The notes beneath the pieces were generated by a model, which was given only the letters and a program-made list of their open reading frames with translations, did no database searches and was not told the DNA's origin. A DNA stretch of 64,000 nucleotides, from the NCBI RefSeq assembly GCF_013359775.1, contig NZ_JABMCI010000048.1, positions 1-64,000 on the forward strand, written 5' to 3'. Below, one piece after another: positions 26,437 through 34,870 of the stretch. Both the position numbers and the translations under genes were made by a program. The stretch is from Cellulomonas humilata. Lineage in GTDB: Bacteria; Actinomycetota; Actinomycetes; Actinomycetales; Cellulomonadaceae. Position 1 is the first letter of the stretch, and each line of letters opens with the position of its first letter.

Positions 26437-27093
26437 ATGAGTCTCGACATGGACGTCCTCTCAGCCCTACGAACCGCGCGCCTGGTGCCGGTGGTCGTGC
26501 TCGACGACGCGGCCGACGCCGACGCGCTCGCCGGTGCCCTGGTCGCCGGCGGCCTGCCCGTCGCCGAGGTCACCTTCCGCACCGCCGCCGCCGAGGAGTC
26601 CATCCGGGTGATGGCAGGCCGCGGGGACATCCTCGTGGGGGCCGGCACCGTGCTCACGGTCGCCCAGGTGGACCTGGCCGTCGCCGCCGGTGCCAGCTAT
26701 GTCGTCTCGCCCGGACTGAGCCGCGCGGTCGTGGAGCGCTGCCAGGAGCTCGGGGTGCTCGCGCTCCCCGGAGCCGTGACCGCGACCGAGATCCAGGCCG
26801 CGCTCGAGCTCGGCCTGACCACCATCAAGTTCTTCCCGGCGGGCACCTCCGGCGGCGCCAAGGCGATCGCCGCGCTCGCCGCCCCGTTCGGCCACGTCGG
26901 CGTCGTGCCGACCGGCGGCGTGGGGCCCGCGAACCTCGCCGAGTACCTCGCCCTCCCGAGCGTCGTCGCGGTCGGTGGCTCGTGGATGTGCCCGCGCGCC
27001 CTCGTCGCGGCCCGCGACGTCGCCGCCATCACCGCGCTCACCGCCGACGCGGTCGCCCTCGCGGCGCAGACCACGGGGACCAGCCATTCCTGA
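26437..27093 (+). CDS. eda: KDPG aldolase
   Basis: 218 residues. Class I aldolase splitting 2-keto-3-deoxy-6-phosphogluconate into pyruvate and glyceraldehyde-3-phosphate. Active-site residues visible: Glu44 and Arg48 in VAEVTFRT, Schiff-base lysine in IKFFPAG at residue 131, and the phosphate-binding VPTGGVG. The ATG at 26437 was used; an in-frame ATG at 26449 (MDVLSALR) is equally possible because neither has a strong ribosome site. It lies 35 bp after the SDR gene and overlaps the kinase gene. Confidence 0.94.
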   Translation: MSLDMDVLSALRTARLVPVVVLDDAADADALAGALVAGGLPVAEVTFRTAAAEESIRVMAGRGDILVGAGTVLTVAQVDLAVAAGASYVVSPGLSRAVVERCQELGVLALPGAVTATEIQAALELGLTTIKFFPAGTSGGAKAIAALAAPFGHVGVVPTGGVGPANLAEYLALPSVVAVGGSWMCPRALVAARDVAAITALTADAVALAAQTTGTSHS

Positions 27094-28189
27094 CCTGACG
27101 ATCCGCCCCGCCTCCGAGTGCCGCTACGACGCGGTGTCGCTCGGCGAGGTCATGCTCCGGCTCGATCCCGGTGAGGGTCGCATCCGCACGTCGCGCTCCT
27201 TCCAGGTGTGGGAGGGCGGCGGCGAGTACAACGTCGCCCGTGGCCTGCGCCGGGCGTTCGGCCTGCGGACCGCGATCGTCACCGCGCTCGCCGACAACGA
27301 GGTCGGGCGCCTGGTGGAGGACCTCGTCCTCACCGGCGGCCTGGACACCTCGTACATCCAGTGGGTGCCGTACGACGGGATCGGGCGCGAGGTCCGCAAC
27401 GGCCTGAACTTCACCGAGCGCGGCTTCGGGGTGCGCGGCGCCGTCGGCGTCTCCGACCGCGGGCACACCGCGGTGTCCCAGATGAAGCCCGGCGACGTGG
27501 ACTGGGACCACCTGTTCGGCGAGCTGGGGGTGCGCTGGCTGCACACCGGCGGCATCTTCGCGGCCCTGTCCGACAGCGCCGCCGAGACGGTGATCGAGGC
27601 GGTCACCGCGGCGAAGCGCCACGGCACCGTCGTGTCGTACGACCTCAACTACCGGCCGAGCCTCTGGAAGGCGATCGGTGGGCTGGCCAAGGCCCAGGAG
27701 GTCAACCGCGCGATCGCCCCGTACATCGACGTGATGATCGGCAACGAGGAGGACTTCACCGCCTCGCTCGGCTTCGAGGTCGAGGGCGGCGACGCGTCGC
27801 TCGCCGAGCTCGAGGTGGACAAGTTCGCCGCCATGATCACCACCGCGGCAGCGGCGTACCCGAACTTCGCAGTGATCGGCACGACGATGCGCACCGTGCG
27901 GTCGGCGTCCGTCAACGACTGGGGCGCCCTCGCCTGGTCCCCCGCCACGGGCGTCGTCCAGGCCACCCACCGCGAGCGGCTCGAGATCCTCGACCGGGTG
28001 GGCGGCGGGGACTCCTTCGCGTCGGGCCTCATCTACGGCCTGCTCGACGGGCAGCCGCTGCAGACCGCCGTCGAGTACGGCGCCGCGCACGGGGCGCTGG
28101 CCATGACCACCCCCGGCGACACCACGATGGTCACCACCGCCGACGTGCTCAAGCTCGCGGGCGGTGGCGGCGCGCGCGTAGACCGCTAG
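27086..28189 (+). CDS. kdgK: 2-keto-3-deoxygluconate kinase (PfkB family), non-canonical start
   Basis: About 367 residues. PfkB sugar kinase: N-terminal [34 protein letters not shown] in the substrate lid region, [11 protein letters not shown], and the C-terminal anion-hole motif [15 protein letters not shown] with the catalytic Asp. It phosphorylates KDG to KDPG. The N-terminal homology begins before any ATG, GTG or TTG available: the nearest upstream ATG (26975) would mean 119 bp inside eda, and the first GTG (27134) would cut off conserved residues. An ATT at 27086, within eda's last codons, or a CTG at 27095 fits best. Its stop shares bases with the convergent ATPase stop. Confidence 0.88.
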   Translation: MPDLTIRPASECRYDAVSLGEVMLRLDPGEGRIRTSRSFQVWEGGGEYNVARGLRRAFGLRTAIVTALADNEVGRLVEDLVLTGGLDTSYIQWVPYDGIGREVRNGLNFTERGFGVRGAVGVSDRGHTAVSQMKPGDVDWDHLFGELGVRWLHTGGIFAALSDSAAETVIEAVTAAKRHGTVVSYDLNYRPSLWKAIGGLAKAQEVNRAIAPYIDVMIGNEEDFTASLGFEVEGGDASLAELEVDKFAAMITTAAAAYPNFAVIGTTMRTVRSASVNDWGALAWSPATGVVQATHRERLEILDRVGGGDSFASGLIYGLLDGQPLQTAVEYGAAHGALAMTTPGDTTMVTTADVLKLAGGGGARVDR

Positions 28190-29796
28190 ACCACCCGCGC
28201 TCCGGGGATCGCGTCGAGGAGCGCGCGCGTGTGCTCGGCCTGCGGGTGGTCGAACAGGTCGGCGGTCGGTCCGTGCTCCACCAGCAGCCCCCGGTGCAGC
28301 ACGGCCACCGTGTCGCTGATCTGCCGCACGACCGCGAGATCGTGCGAGATGACCAGGTAGCTCAGGCCCAGCTCGGCCTGGAGGTCCACCAGGAGCTGGA
28401 GGATCTGGCGCTGGACCGAGACGTCCAGCGCCGAGACGGGCTCGTCCAGCACCAGCAGCTCCGGTCGCAGGGCGAGCGCGCGGGCGATGGCGACGCGCTG
28501 ACGCTGGCCGCCCGACAGCTCGGCGGCGCCACGGTCGGCGACCGTCCGCGGGAGCGCCACCTGGTCGAGCAGCTCCAGGGCGCGCCGCGTCCGTTCGGCC
28601 CGGTCCCCGATGCCGAACGCGTGCAGGGGCTCGGTGATGATCCGCTCCACCGACAGCCGAGGGTCCAGGGACGCATAGGGGTTCTGGTAGACGAGCTGCA
28701 CGCGACGACGCAGCGCGCGCAGTCGGGCCCCGCGGGTGTGCGTGACGTCCTCGCCGTCGATCCGCACGGTGCCGCTGGTCGGCTCCACCAGCCGCAGCGC
28801 GATGCGGGCGAGGGTCGACTTGCCGGACCCGGACTCCCCCACGACGCCGAGCGTGCTCCCGCGCGGCAGCGCGAGCGTGACGTCGTCTAGCGCGCGGAAC
28901 GGCGCCCGCCCCACGCGGAACTCCTTGGTCACGTGCTCCAGCCGCAGCACGTCCCCGGCCGGACCGGACGGGGCCACGGCCGGTCGGCGCGGCGCCAGAC
29001 GCGCGCCGTGCAGCGACGGGGCGGCCTCGAGCAGCTGCCGGGTGTACGCGTGCGTCGGAGCGTCGAGGACCCGGGCGGTCGGTCCCTCCTCGACCACCAG
29101 ACCGTGCTGCATGACGACGATCCGGTCCGCGCGCTCGGCGGCCACCCCGAGGTCGTGGGTGATGAACAGGACGGACGTGCCGTGCTCGGCCGTGACCTCG
29201 GCCAGGTGGTCCAGCACGGTGCGCTGCACCGTCACGTCGAGGGCCGACGTCGGCTCGTCGGCGATCACCAGGCGCGGGCTGCACGCGAACGCGATCCCGA
29301 TGAGGACGCGCTGCCGCATGCCGCCGGACAGCTCGTGCGGGTACTGCCGGGCCCGCAGCTCCGGGTCGGGGATGCCGGACCGGGCGAGGATCTGCACGGC
29401 CTGCGCGGCGGCGGTCCGCCGGTCGGCGAGCCCGTGCTGGCGCAGCACCTCCGCGATCTGCTCGCCGATCCGCTTCACCGGGTTGAGCGACACGGTCGGG
29501 TCCTGCGGCACCAGGCCGACGGACCTGCCGCGGACGCGCTGGAGCTGCTTCTCGGACCAGCCGGCCACGTCCTGCCCGCCCAGGAGCACGCGACCGCCGG
29601 TGATCGACCCCCCGCGGGGCAGCAGCCCGATCACGGCGTGCGCCAGCGTGCTCTTGCCGGAGCCGGACTCGCCGACCACGGCGACGACCTCGCCGGCGTC
29701 GATGCGCAGGTCGACGCCCCGTACGGCGGGCACGTCGTCGCGGCGGGTGCGGTAGGTGACGTGGAGGCCCTCGACCAGCAGGACGGGTTCGCTCAT
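28186..29796 (-). CDS. fused two-domain ABC importer ATPase (DppD-DppF type)
   Basis: 536 residues from the ATG at 29796, overlapping the permease stop. Domain 1: Walker [12 protein letters not shown] near residue 45, signature LSGGMRQRV, Walker [14 protein letters not shown]. Domain 2: Walker [12 protein letters not shown] near 320, signature [15 protein letters not shown], Walker [13 protein letters not shown]. Both H-loops are present (THDLGVA, SHDLAVV). A second, separate importer from the one at 15458-18983, with the same domain order but diverged. Its stop codon TAG shares CTAG (28186-28189) with the stop of kdgK on the other strand. Confidence 0.93.
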   Translation of the reverse strand: MSEPVLLVEGLHVTYRTRRDDVPAVRGVDLRIDAGEVVAVVGESGSGKSTLAHAVIGLLPRGGSITGGRVLLGGQDVAGWSEKQLQRVRGRSVGLVPQDPTVSLNPVKRIGEQIAEVLRQHGLADRRTAAAQAVQILARSGIPDPELRARQYPHELSGGMRQRVLIGIAFACSPRLVIADEPTSALDVTVQRTVLDHLAEVTAEHGTSVLFITHDLGVAAERADRIVVMQHGLVVEEGPTARVLDAPTHAYTRQLLEAAPSLHGARLAPRRPAVAPSGPAGDVLRLEHVTKEFRVGRAPFRALDDVTLALPRGSTLGVVGESGSGKSTLARIALRLVEPTSGTVRIDGEDVTHTRGARLRALRRRVQLVYQNPYASLDPRLSVERIITEPLHAFGIGDRAERTRRALELLDQVALPRTVADRGAAELSGGQRQRVAIARALALRPELLVLDEPVSALDVSVQRQILQLLVDLQAELGLSYLVISHDLAVVRQISDTVAVLHRGLLVEHGPTADLFDHPQAEHTRALLDAIPGARVV

Positions 29797-30674
29797 CGGG
29801 TCCGCCCCTCGCGGTCGAGCGCGCGGCTCAGGCGGTTCGCCGCCAGCACGACGGCGATCACCACCAGGCCGGGCATCGTGGTGAGCCACCAGGCGGTGGC
29901 CAGGAAGTTGCGGCCGTCGGAGATCAGGGAGCCCCACTCGGGCGCGGGCGGCGGGGCGCCGTAGCCCAGGAAGCTCAGCGCGGACACCGCGAGGACCGCG
30001 CTGCCCAGCTCGAGCGCAGCGAGCACGAGCACCGGCCCGAGCGAGTTGGGCAGCACGTGCCGGTGCAGCGTGGTCCACCAGCGCACCCCGCTCACCCGCG
30101 CGGCCTCGACGTACGCCGAACCGCGGACCCGCACCACGTCGGCCCGGATCAGGCGGGCGAACGCGGCGACCGCGGAGATGCCCACCGCGAGCGCGACCTT
30201 GAGCGTGCCGAAGCCGAGCGCCGTGACGATCGCCATGGCCAGGAGCAGCCCGGGGATGGCCAGCAGCACGTCGACCAGCCGCATCACCACGTCGTCGAAC
30301 CGTCCGCCCACGAACCCGGACAGCAGGCCGACCAGCGACCCGACCACCAGACCGATCAGCACGGCCAGCGCCGTGGCGGACAACGAGATCGCCGCGCCGT
30401 GCACCACCCGCGTGTAGATGTCGCGGCCCAGCTGGTCGGTGCCGAAGACGTGCCCCGGCCCGGGCGCCAGCAGGCGGTCCGCCGCGACGACCTGCGTGGG
30501 GTCGGCCGGCGCGAAGACCGACGGCAGCACCGCCCAGCCGAGCACGAGCGCCAGGACGACGAGCGCGAGGACGAGGCCGGGGGCGAGCCGCCGACTCCGG
30601 CGCCGGGGCGGCACGGGAGCGGTGGCGACGACGGGTTCGGTCGCCGCCGGGGCGAGCAGGGCGAGGTCGGTCAC
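29793..30674 (-). CDS. ABC importer permease, DppC type
   Basis: 293 residues, GTG start. About six membrane segments, the [18 protein letters not shown] motif, EAA loop [24 protein letters not shown] and [17 protein letters not shown]. Ten bases separate it from the DppB-type gene and it overlaps the ATPase gene by 4 bases. Confidence 0.92.
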   Translation of the reverse strand: MTDLALLAPAATEPVVATAPVPPRRRSRRLAPGLVLALVVLALVLGWAVLPSVFAPADPTQVVAADRLLAPGPGHVFGTDQLGRDIYTRVVHGAAISLSATALAVLIGLVVGSLVGLLSGFVGGRFDDVVMRLVDVLLAIPGLLLAMAIVTALGFGTLKVALAVGISAVAAFARLIRADVVRVRGSAYVEAARVSGVRWWTTLHRHVLPNSLGPVLVLAALELGSAVLAVSALSFLGYGAPPPAPEWGSLISDGRNFLATAWWLTTMPGLVVIAVVLAANRLSRALDREGRTR

Positions 30675-30684
30675 GGGGTGCTCC

Positions 30685-31638
30685 TCAGACCGTCGCCGGC
30701 ACCCGCGCGATGCGGGGGTCGACGACGGGGTAGACCAGGTCGGCGGCGAGGTTGACGACGACGAAGACGATCGCCGAGAGCACGACGACGCCCTGCACGA
30801 GCGGGATGTCCTGGGACATCACCGCGGACTGCGTCAGGCGCCCGACGCCGACACGCGAGAAGACGGTCTCGGTCACCACGGCACCCGCGAGGGTGTTGCC
30901 GATGATGATCGCGACCATGGTGAGCGTGGGGATGGCCCCGTTGCGGACCACGTGCCGCAGGTGGACCGTCGAGCGCGGCAGCCCCTTGGCCCGCGCGGTC
31001 TCGACGAACGGCTGCTCCCACGTCGACCCCAGGCTCTTGGCCAGCACCTGGGTGAGGACCGCCGCGGTCGGCACCGCCAGCGTGACCGCCGGCAGGACCA
31101 GCGACTGCCAGCCGGTGTTGCCCGTGGCCGGGAACCAGCCGAGCCGGAACGAGAACACCTGGAGCAGCACGAGCCCCAGCCAGAAGCTCGGGATCGCCGC
31201 GCCCAGCGGGGGCAGCGACAGCAGCGCGTGCCGGAGCCCCCGGGAGCCGGTGAGCACCGCGGCCGAGGCGAGCAGCGAGCTGACCACCACCGCGATGGCC
31301 AGCGCGGTCGCCGCCAGCACCGCGGTCTGCGGGAGGGCGTCGACGATCGTGGTGACCACCGGCTGCCCGTTCTGCATGGACCGGCCCAGGTCACCGCGCA
31401 GCGCCGCACCCAACCGGGTGAGGTACTGCACGATCACCGGCTTGTCGAAGCCGTACTCGGCGCGCAGTGCCGCCGCCGCGGCCGGATCGACGTTGGCGCC
31501 CTCGCCGCCGCGGTTGAGCATGGTGAGGATGGGGTCGGACGGCAGCAGGTAGAGGATGGCGAACGTGGTGGTGAAGGCGGCCCAGACGACGAAGGCCGCC
31601 AGTCCGAGCCGCCTCGCCGCGTAGCCGATCAGGCTCAC
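30685..31638 (-). CDS. ABC importer permease, DppB type
   Basis: 317 residues from the GTG at 31638, which overlaps the binding-protein stop (GTGA). Markers: FAILYLLPSDPILTML, YGFDKPVIVQYLTRLGAAL, GDLGRSM, EAA loop ETARAKGLPRSTVHLRHVVRNG, TETVFSRVGVGRLTQSA. The longer open frame upstream is antisense-side noise inside the binding-protein gene. Confidence 0.92.
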   Translation of the reverse strand: MSLIGYAARRLGLAAFVVWAAFTTTFAILYLLPSDPILTMLNRGGEGANVDPAAAAALRAEYGFDKPVIVQYLTRLGAALRGDLGRSMQNGQPVVTTIVDALPQTAVLAATALAIAVVVSSLLASAAVLTGSRGLRHALLSLPPLGAAIPSFWLGLVLLQVFSFRLGWFPATGNTGWQSLVLPAVTLAVPTAAVLTQVLAKSLGSTWEQPFVETARAKGLPRSTVHLRHVVRNGAIPTLTMVAIIIGNTLAGAVVTETVFSRVGVGRLTQSAVMSQDIPLVQGVVVLSAIVFVVVNLAADLVYPVVDPRIARVPATV

Positions 31639-33260
31639 TGCTGCACCCAGGCGTCGTAGAACACCAGCTTGGTCTCGCCGTCGAGGCGCAGGCCGTGCGA
31701 CGACGGGCCGATGCCGTAGGTCCACGCGCGGTCGGCGATCGGGATGTTCCACGCGTTGTCCACGACGTACTCCTGCACCGCCGCGGCGGCCGCCGCACGC
31801 TCGGTGGCGTCGACCGTCGACTCCTGCGTGGCCAGCAGGTCGTCGAGCTCGGAGGGGTTCGCCTTGGCGTAGCCCAGCGACGTCCAGGTCGAGGAGTACA
31901 GCGCGTTGAGCACCGTCGGGTCGGCCCGGGTCATGGTCCACGCGTAGATGTCGTAGTCGCCCGCCGCGACGGCCTTGCTGGACGCCGCGGCGTCGAGCTG
32001 GCGGATCGGGTAGTCGATGCCGACGTCCTTGAGCTGCTGCTGGATGATCTCGAGGTCCGTGTAGGACGCGATGACGTTGAGCGTCAGGCGCGTGCCGTCC
32101 TTCTCGCGGATGCCGTCGGCCCCGACCTTCCAGCCGTCGTCCTCCATCAGCTGCCGGGCCTTGTCCGGGTCGAACGCGAGCTCGTCGCTGAGGTCCGTGT
32201 ACCCGGGCGTGGAGGAGTTCAGCGGGGCGGTCCGGCTCGCGTACGTCGGGCCGTAGACCGTGTCGACGATCTCCTGGCTGTTGATCGCGTACCTGATCGC
32301 CTGCCGGACGGGCTCGTCGTCGGCGAGCCAGGACTGCTGGTTCGGGATCCAGCTCTCGGTCAGGCCCGGCTGGTGCGCGGTCAGCAGCGTGCTGCCGGCG
32401 GCGGTGAGCGTCGCCTCGTCCTGCCAGGTGACCAGCGACACCGACTGCACCTGGTTGCTGGTCACCGAGCCGGAACGGACGCTGGCCTCGGGGACGAACG
32501 TGAACCGCAGGGTGTCGAGGTAGGCCTCCCCGTCGTGCGCGGCCAGGCTGGAGGGCCAGTCGTAGCCGACGCGCTTGGCGAGCACGGCGTCCTGGTCCTT
32601 GGTGTAGCTGGTCAGGGTGAACGGGCCGGAGCCGGCGTACGTGCCGGTGCAGAGCTCCTCGGGGGACTTGCCGGTGTCAGCGGGCGAGATGAGCCCGAAC
32701 CACGACCCGGACAGCGCCTGGAGGAACTGCACGTTGGGCCGGTCGAACGCGACCGTCACGGTCTGCGGGTCCACGACGGTGGTGCCCACGTACCCCTGGA
32801 TCCACGGGCCGGCGCCGATGGCCTTCGGGCCGAGCGCGACGATGCGGTCCAGGTTCGCCTTGACCGCCGCGGCGTCGATCGGCAGGTCGTCGGAGAACGT
32901 CGCGCCCTCGACCAGGTGGAAGGTGAACGTCTTGGCGTCCTCGCTGATCTCCCAGCTCTCGGCGAGCCACGGGACGATCTCGCCGGTCTCCGGGTCCTGG
33001 TCCACCAGCGAGTCGGCCAGCTGGCGCGTGATGTTGAGGGCGACGTGGAACCGCTGCTGCGGCGCGTCGAGGCAGCCGAGCGGGTCCGCCTCGAGGGCGT
33101 GGATGTACGTGCCCCCCGCCACGGGCTCGACCTCGGCGCTGGCGGACGACGTGGTCGCAGGGCCGGCGGCTCCGCCCGAGCAGGCGGAGAGCAGCAGGCC
33201 GAGCAGTGCGGCGGAGGCGAGCGCGGCGGGCCGTCGGCGTCGCAGGCGGTGGGGGGACAT
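31635..33260 (-). CDS. family 5 extracellular solute-binding lipoprotein
   Basis: 541 residues; AGGAG 7 bases before the ATG. Basic n-region (PHRLRRRRP), hydrophobic core and lipobox LSAC (LLGLLLSACSGG). DppA-type body: GGTYIHALEADPLGCLDAPQQ, WLAESWEISEDAKTFTFHL, GATFSDDLPIDAAAVKANLDRI. The opening GGTYIHALEADP and LGCLDAPQQ are typical of the subgroup found beside LLM monooxygenases rather than classic peptide binders (by impression). First structural gene after the second leader peptide. Two 10-bp GTGGGGGGAC copies (33249-33258, 33281-33290) flank its ribosome site. Confidence 0.9.
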   Translation of the reverse strand: MSPHRLRRRRPAALASAALLGLLLSACSGGAAGPATTSSASAEVEPVAGGTYIHALEADPLGCLDAPQQRFHVALNITRQLADSLVDQDPETGEIVPWLAESWEISEDAKTFTFHLVEGATFSDDLPIDAAAVKANLDRIVALGPKAIGAGPWIQGYVGTTVVDPQTVTVAFDRPNVQFLQALSGSWFGLISPADTGKSPEELCTGTYAGSGPFTLTSYTKDQDAVLAKRVGYDWPSSLAAHDGEAYLDTLRFTFVPEASVRSGSVTSNQVQSVSLVTWQDEATLTAAGSTLLTAHQPGLTESWIPNQQSWLADDEPVRQAIRYAINSQEIVDTVYGPTYASRTAPLNSSTPGYTDLSDELAFDPDKARQLMEDDGWKVGADGIREKDGTRLTLNVIASYTDLEIIQQQLKDVGIDYPIRQLDAAASSKAVAAGDYDIYAWTMTRADPTVLNALYSSTWTSLGYAKANPSELDDLLATQESTVDATERAAAAAAVQEYVVDNAWNIPIADRAWTYGIGPSSHGLRLDGETKLVFYDAWVQQ

Positions 33261-33333
33261 GGGTGTGCTCCTGGGGGTACGTGGGGGGACGCCCCTGGAG
33301 AGACCGGGGCGGTGCGTGCGGGGAGGCGCTGGT

Positions 33334-33405
33334 TCAGCGCGGACAGCGTCGCGGCGCGGTCGACGAGGCGGCCGTGCGGATCTCCAGCTGCGCGCTGCTC
33401 ACCAT
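33334..33405 (-). CDS. second cysteine-containing leader peptide (23 aa), candidate
   Basis: ATG at 33405 with GGAGG at 33411-33415 and 5-nt spacing, closely parallel to the leader at 19185. The 23-residue product ends APRRCPR, with one cysteine codon three from the end. It lies about 57 nt behind the predicted start of transcription and 73 bp before the binding-protein gene. Only one cysteine is present and no strong hairpin follows (GGGG/CCCC, 33285-33295), so the case is weaker than for the first leader. Confidence 0.5.
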   Translation of the reverse strand: MVSSAQLEIRTAASSTAPRRCPR

Positions 33406-33468
33406 GACCACCTCCGTCGCCGACCGGGCAGAGCGCCTCGAGCGGGCGCCGACTGCTGAACGGGTCGG

Positions 33469-33518
33469 AACCTAGATATCCCGACCGATCCAGTCAACGA
33501 TTCCCGGGTTCGTCTCGC
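33469..33518 (-). promoter_or_regulatory. candidate promoter of the second ABC unit with GCGAGA box
   Basis: Minus strand: GCGAGA (33518-33513), 15 nt, TTGACT (33497-33492), 17 nt, TAGGTT (33474-33469), then CCGAC. Same architecture as the promoters at 10294, 19317 and 33555. Confidence 0.68.
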
Positions 33519-33542
33519 GGACTGGACCACTGGGCGAGACGA
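33510..33542. promoter_or_regulatory. 9-bp inverted repeat between divergent sulfur promoters
   Basis: TCGTCTCGC (33510-33518) faces GCGAGACGA (33534-33542) across 15 nt. The left arm contains the GCGAGA box of the minus-strand promoter. The right arm, GCGAGAC, is 21 bp upstream of GTGAGAC, the box of the plus-strand promoter, i.e. two helical turns. Looks like a multi-site binding region for one dimeric activator serving both directions. Confidence 0.55.
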
Positions 33543-33554
33543 CGCGTCCGACCC

Positions 33555-33605
33555 GTGAGACACCGCGGGACGACCGTTGACCGTCCCCCGGACCCTGCCT
33601 ACGTT
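33555..33605 (+). promoter_or_regulatory. candidate promoter of the aminotransferase/LLM unit with GTGAGA box
   Basis: GTGAGA (33555-33560), 16 nt, TTGACC (33577-33582), 17 nt, TACGTT (33600-33605), then CCGGC. Transcription would start near 33612, about 43 nt before the ATG at 33655, leaving no space for a leader peptide. Confidence 0.68.
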
Positions 33606-33654
33606 CCGGCCGGTCCGAGCACCGCGGTCGGGCCCCTCCCGGAAGGCAGAACCG

Positions 33655-34869
33655 ATGACGACGACACCAGACCTCCTGGCACCCCTGGCACGCTTCACCA
33701 CCCTGGCCGGCGCGCTCAGCGAGCCCAAGGGCTTCGGCGACGCGAGCCTGCGACGCCGACGAGAGGGCGACATCGAGCTGCTCGGCGGGATCCCCGACGA
33801 CACCGCCCTGCCGGTGCACGAGCTGCTGGCCGCCACCGAGCGGGTGCTCACGGGCACTCGCTCCGGACCGGCCGCGTTCCAGTACTCCCAGTCGGCGGGC
33901 CTCGACGAGCTGCGGTCGTGGATCGCGGCGCGCGAGGGGGTCCCGGCGTCGCGCGTGATCATCACGAACGGCGGGTTCCACGGCCTGTCGCTGGCCGTGC
34001 TCTCGCTGGTCGAGCGCGGCGGCCTCGTCGCCGTCGACAACCCGATCTTCCCGCTGTTCCTGCGGGCGCTCGAGCTCTCCGACGGCCGCACGCTGCCCGT
34101 GCGCGTCGGCCCGGCCGGCCTCGACGTCGACGAGCTCGAGGAGAAGCTGCGCGCAGGCGCCCGCCCGACCGCGCTCTACACGGTGCCCGACTTCCACAAC
34201 CCCTCGCAGGGCACGCTCTCGACCGCGGACCGGGTGCGGCTGGTGGAGCTGGCCGAGCGGTACGGCTTCGTCATCTTCGCGGACAACCCGTACCGCGAGC
34301 TGCGGTTCCGGGGCGAGGCCGTCGACGCCGGGGTGTTCAGCACGTCCGACCAGGTGGTGCACGTCAACACGTTCTCCAAGACGCTCGGCCCGGGCCTGCG
34401 GCTCGGCTGGGTGGTGGCGTCCGAGCGGATCGCGAAGCAGCTGGTCACCCTGCGCAACCGCCAGGACTCGCACACCTCGACGCTCGAGCAGCGGATCGTC
34501 ATCGACCTGCTCACGCACGACCCGCAGTGGTTCGACCGCACCCTGACCCGCGCCCGCGACCTGTACCGCGAGCGCGCGGACGTCGTCGTGGACGCCCTGG
34601 ACGAGCGTCTCGGCGGGCTGATCGAGTCGGTGCGCCCCGAGGGCGGGTTCTTCCTCTGGCCGCGGATCACCGACCCGTCGATCGACCCGGTCGCCCTGTA
34701 CGCCGCAGCCGCCGAGCGGGGTGCCACCTACCAGCAGGGCGAGTTCTTCGCGTCCAGCGGCCGCCGCGAGTTCGCCGACCACCTGCGGCTGGCCTACGGC
34801 AACCACACGCCCGAGACCCTGCGTGAGTTCGTGGACCGCCTGGGCTCCGCCGTGGACTCGGTGCGCTGA
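33655..34869 (+). CDS. PLP-dependent aminotransferase (fold type I, class I/II)
   Basis: 404 residues, GGAAGG 8 bases before the ATG. Type I fold: YSQSAGLDELRSWIAAREG, TNGGFHGLSLAVLSLV, TVPDFHNPSQGTLS (Asn/Pro region), ADNPYREL with the PLP-contact Asp-Tyr, and the Schiff-base lysine in NTFSKTLGPGLRLGW at residue 242. Resembles 2-aminoadipate/aromatic (LysN/ARO8, MocR-type without HTH) aminotransferases. Heading a unit with two LLM genes, it may handle the amino acid part of a sulfur amino acid, but no C-S lyase-specific motif was recognised. Confidence 0.88.
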   Translation: MTTTPDLLAPLARFTTLAGALSEPKGFGDASLRRRREGDIELLGGIPDDTALPVHELLAATERVLTGTRSGPAAFQYSQSAGLDELRSWIAAREGVPASRVIITNGGFHGLSLAVLSLVERGGLVAVDNPIFPLFLRALELSDGRTLPVRVGPAGLDVDELEEKLRAGARPTALYTVPDFHNPSQGTLSTADRVRLVELAERYGFVIFADNPYRELRFRGEAVDAGVFSTSDQVVHVNTFSKTLGPGLRLGWVVASERIAKQLVTLRNRQDSHTSTLEQRIVIDLLTHDPQWFDRTLTRARDLYRERADVVVDALDERLGGLIESVRPEGGFFLWPRITDPSIDPVALYAAAAERGATYQQGEFFASSGRREFADHLRLAYGNHTPETLREFVDRLGSAVDSVR

Positions 34870-34870
34870 C

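Noticed and set aside
26975..27085. ATG at 26975 as start of kdgK
   Set aside because: The added residues (Arg/Ser/Pro-rich) are the shadow of eda and absent from PfkB kinases.
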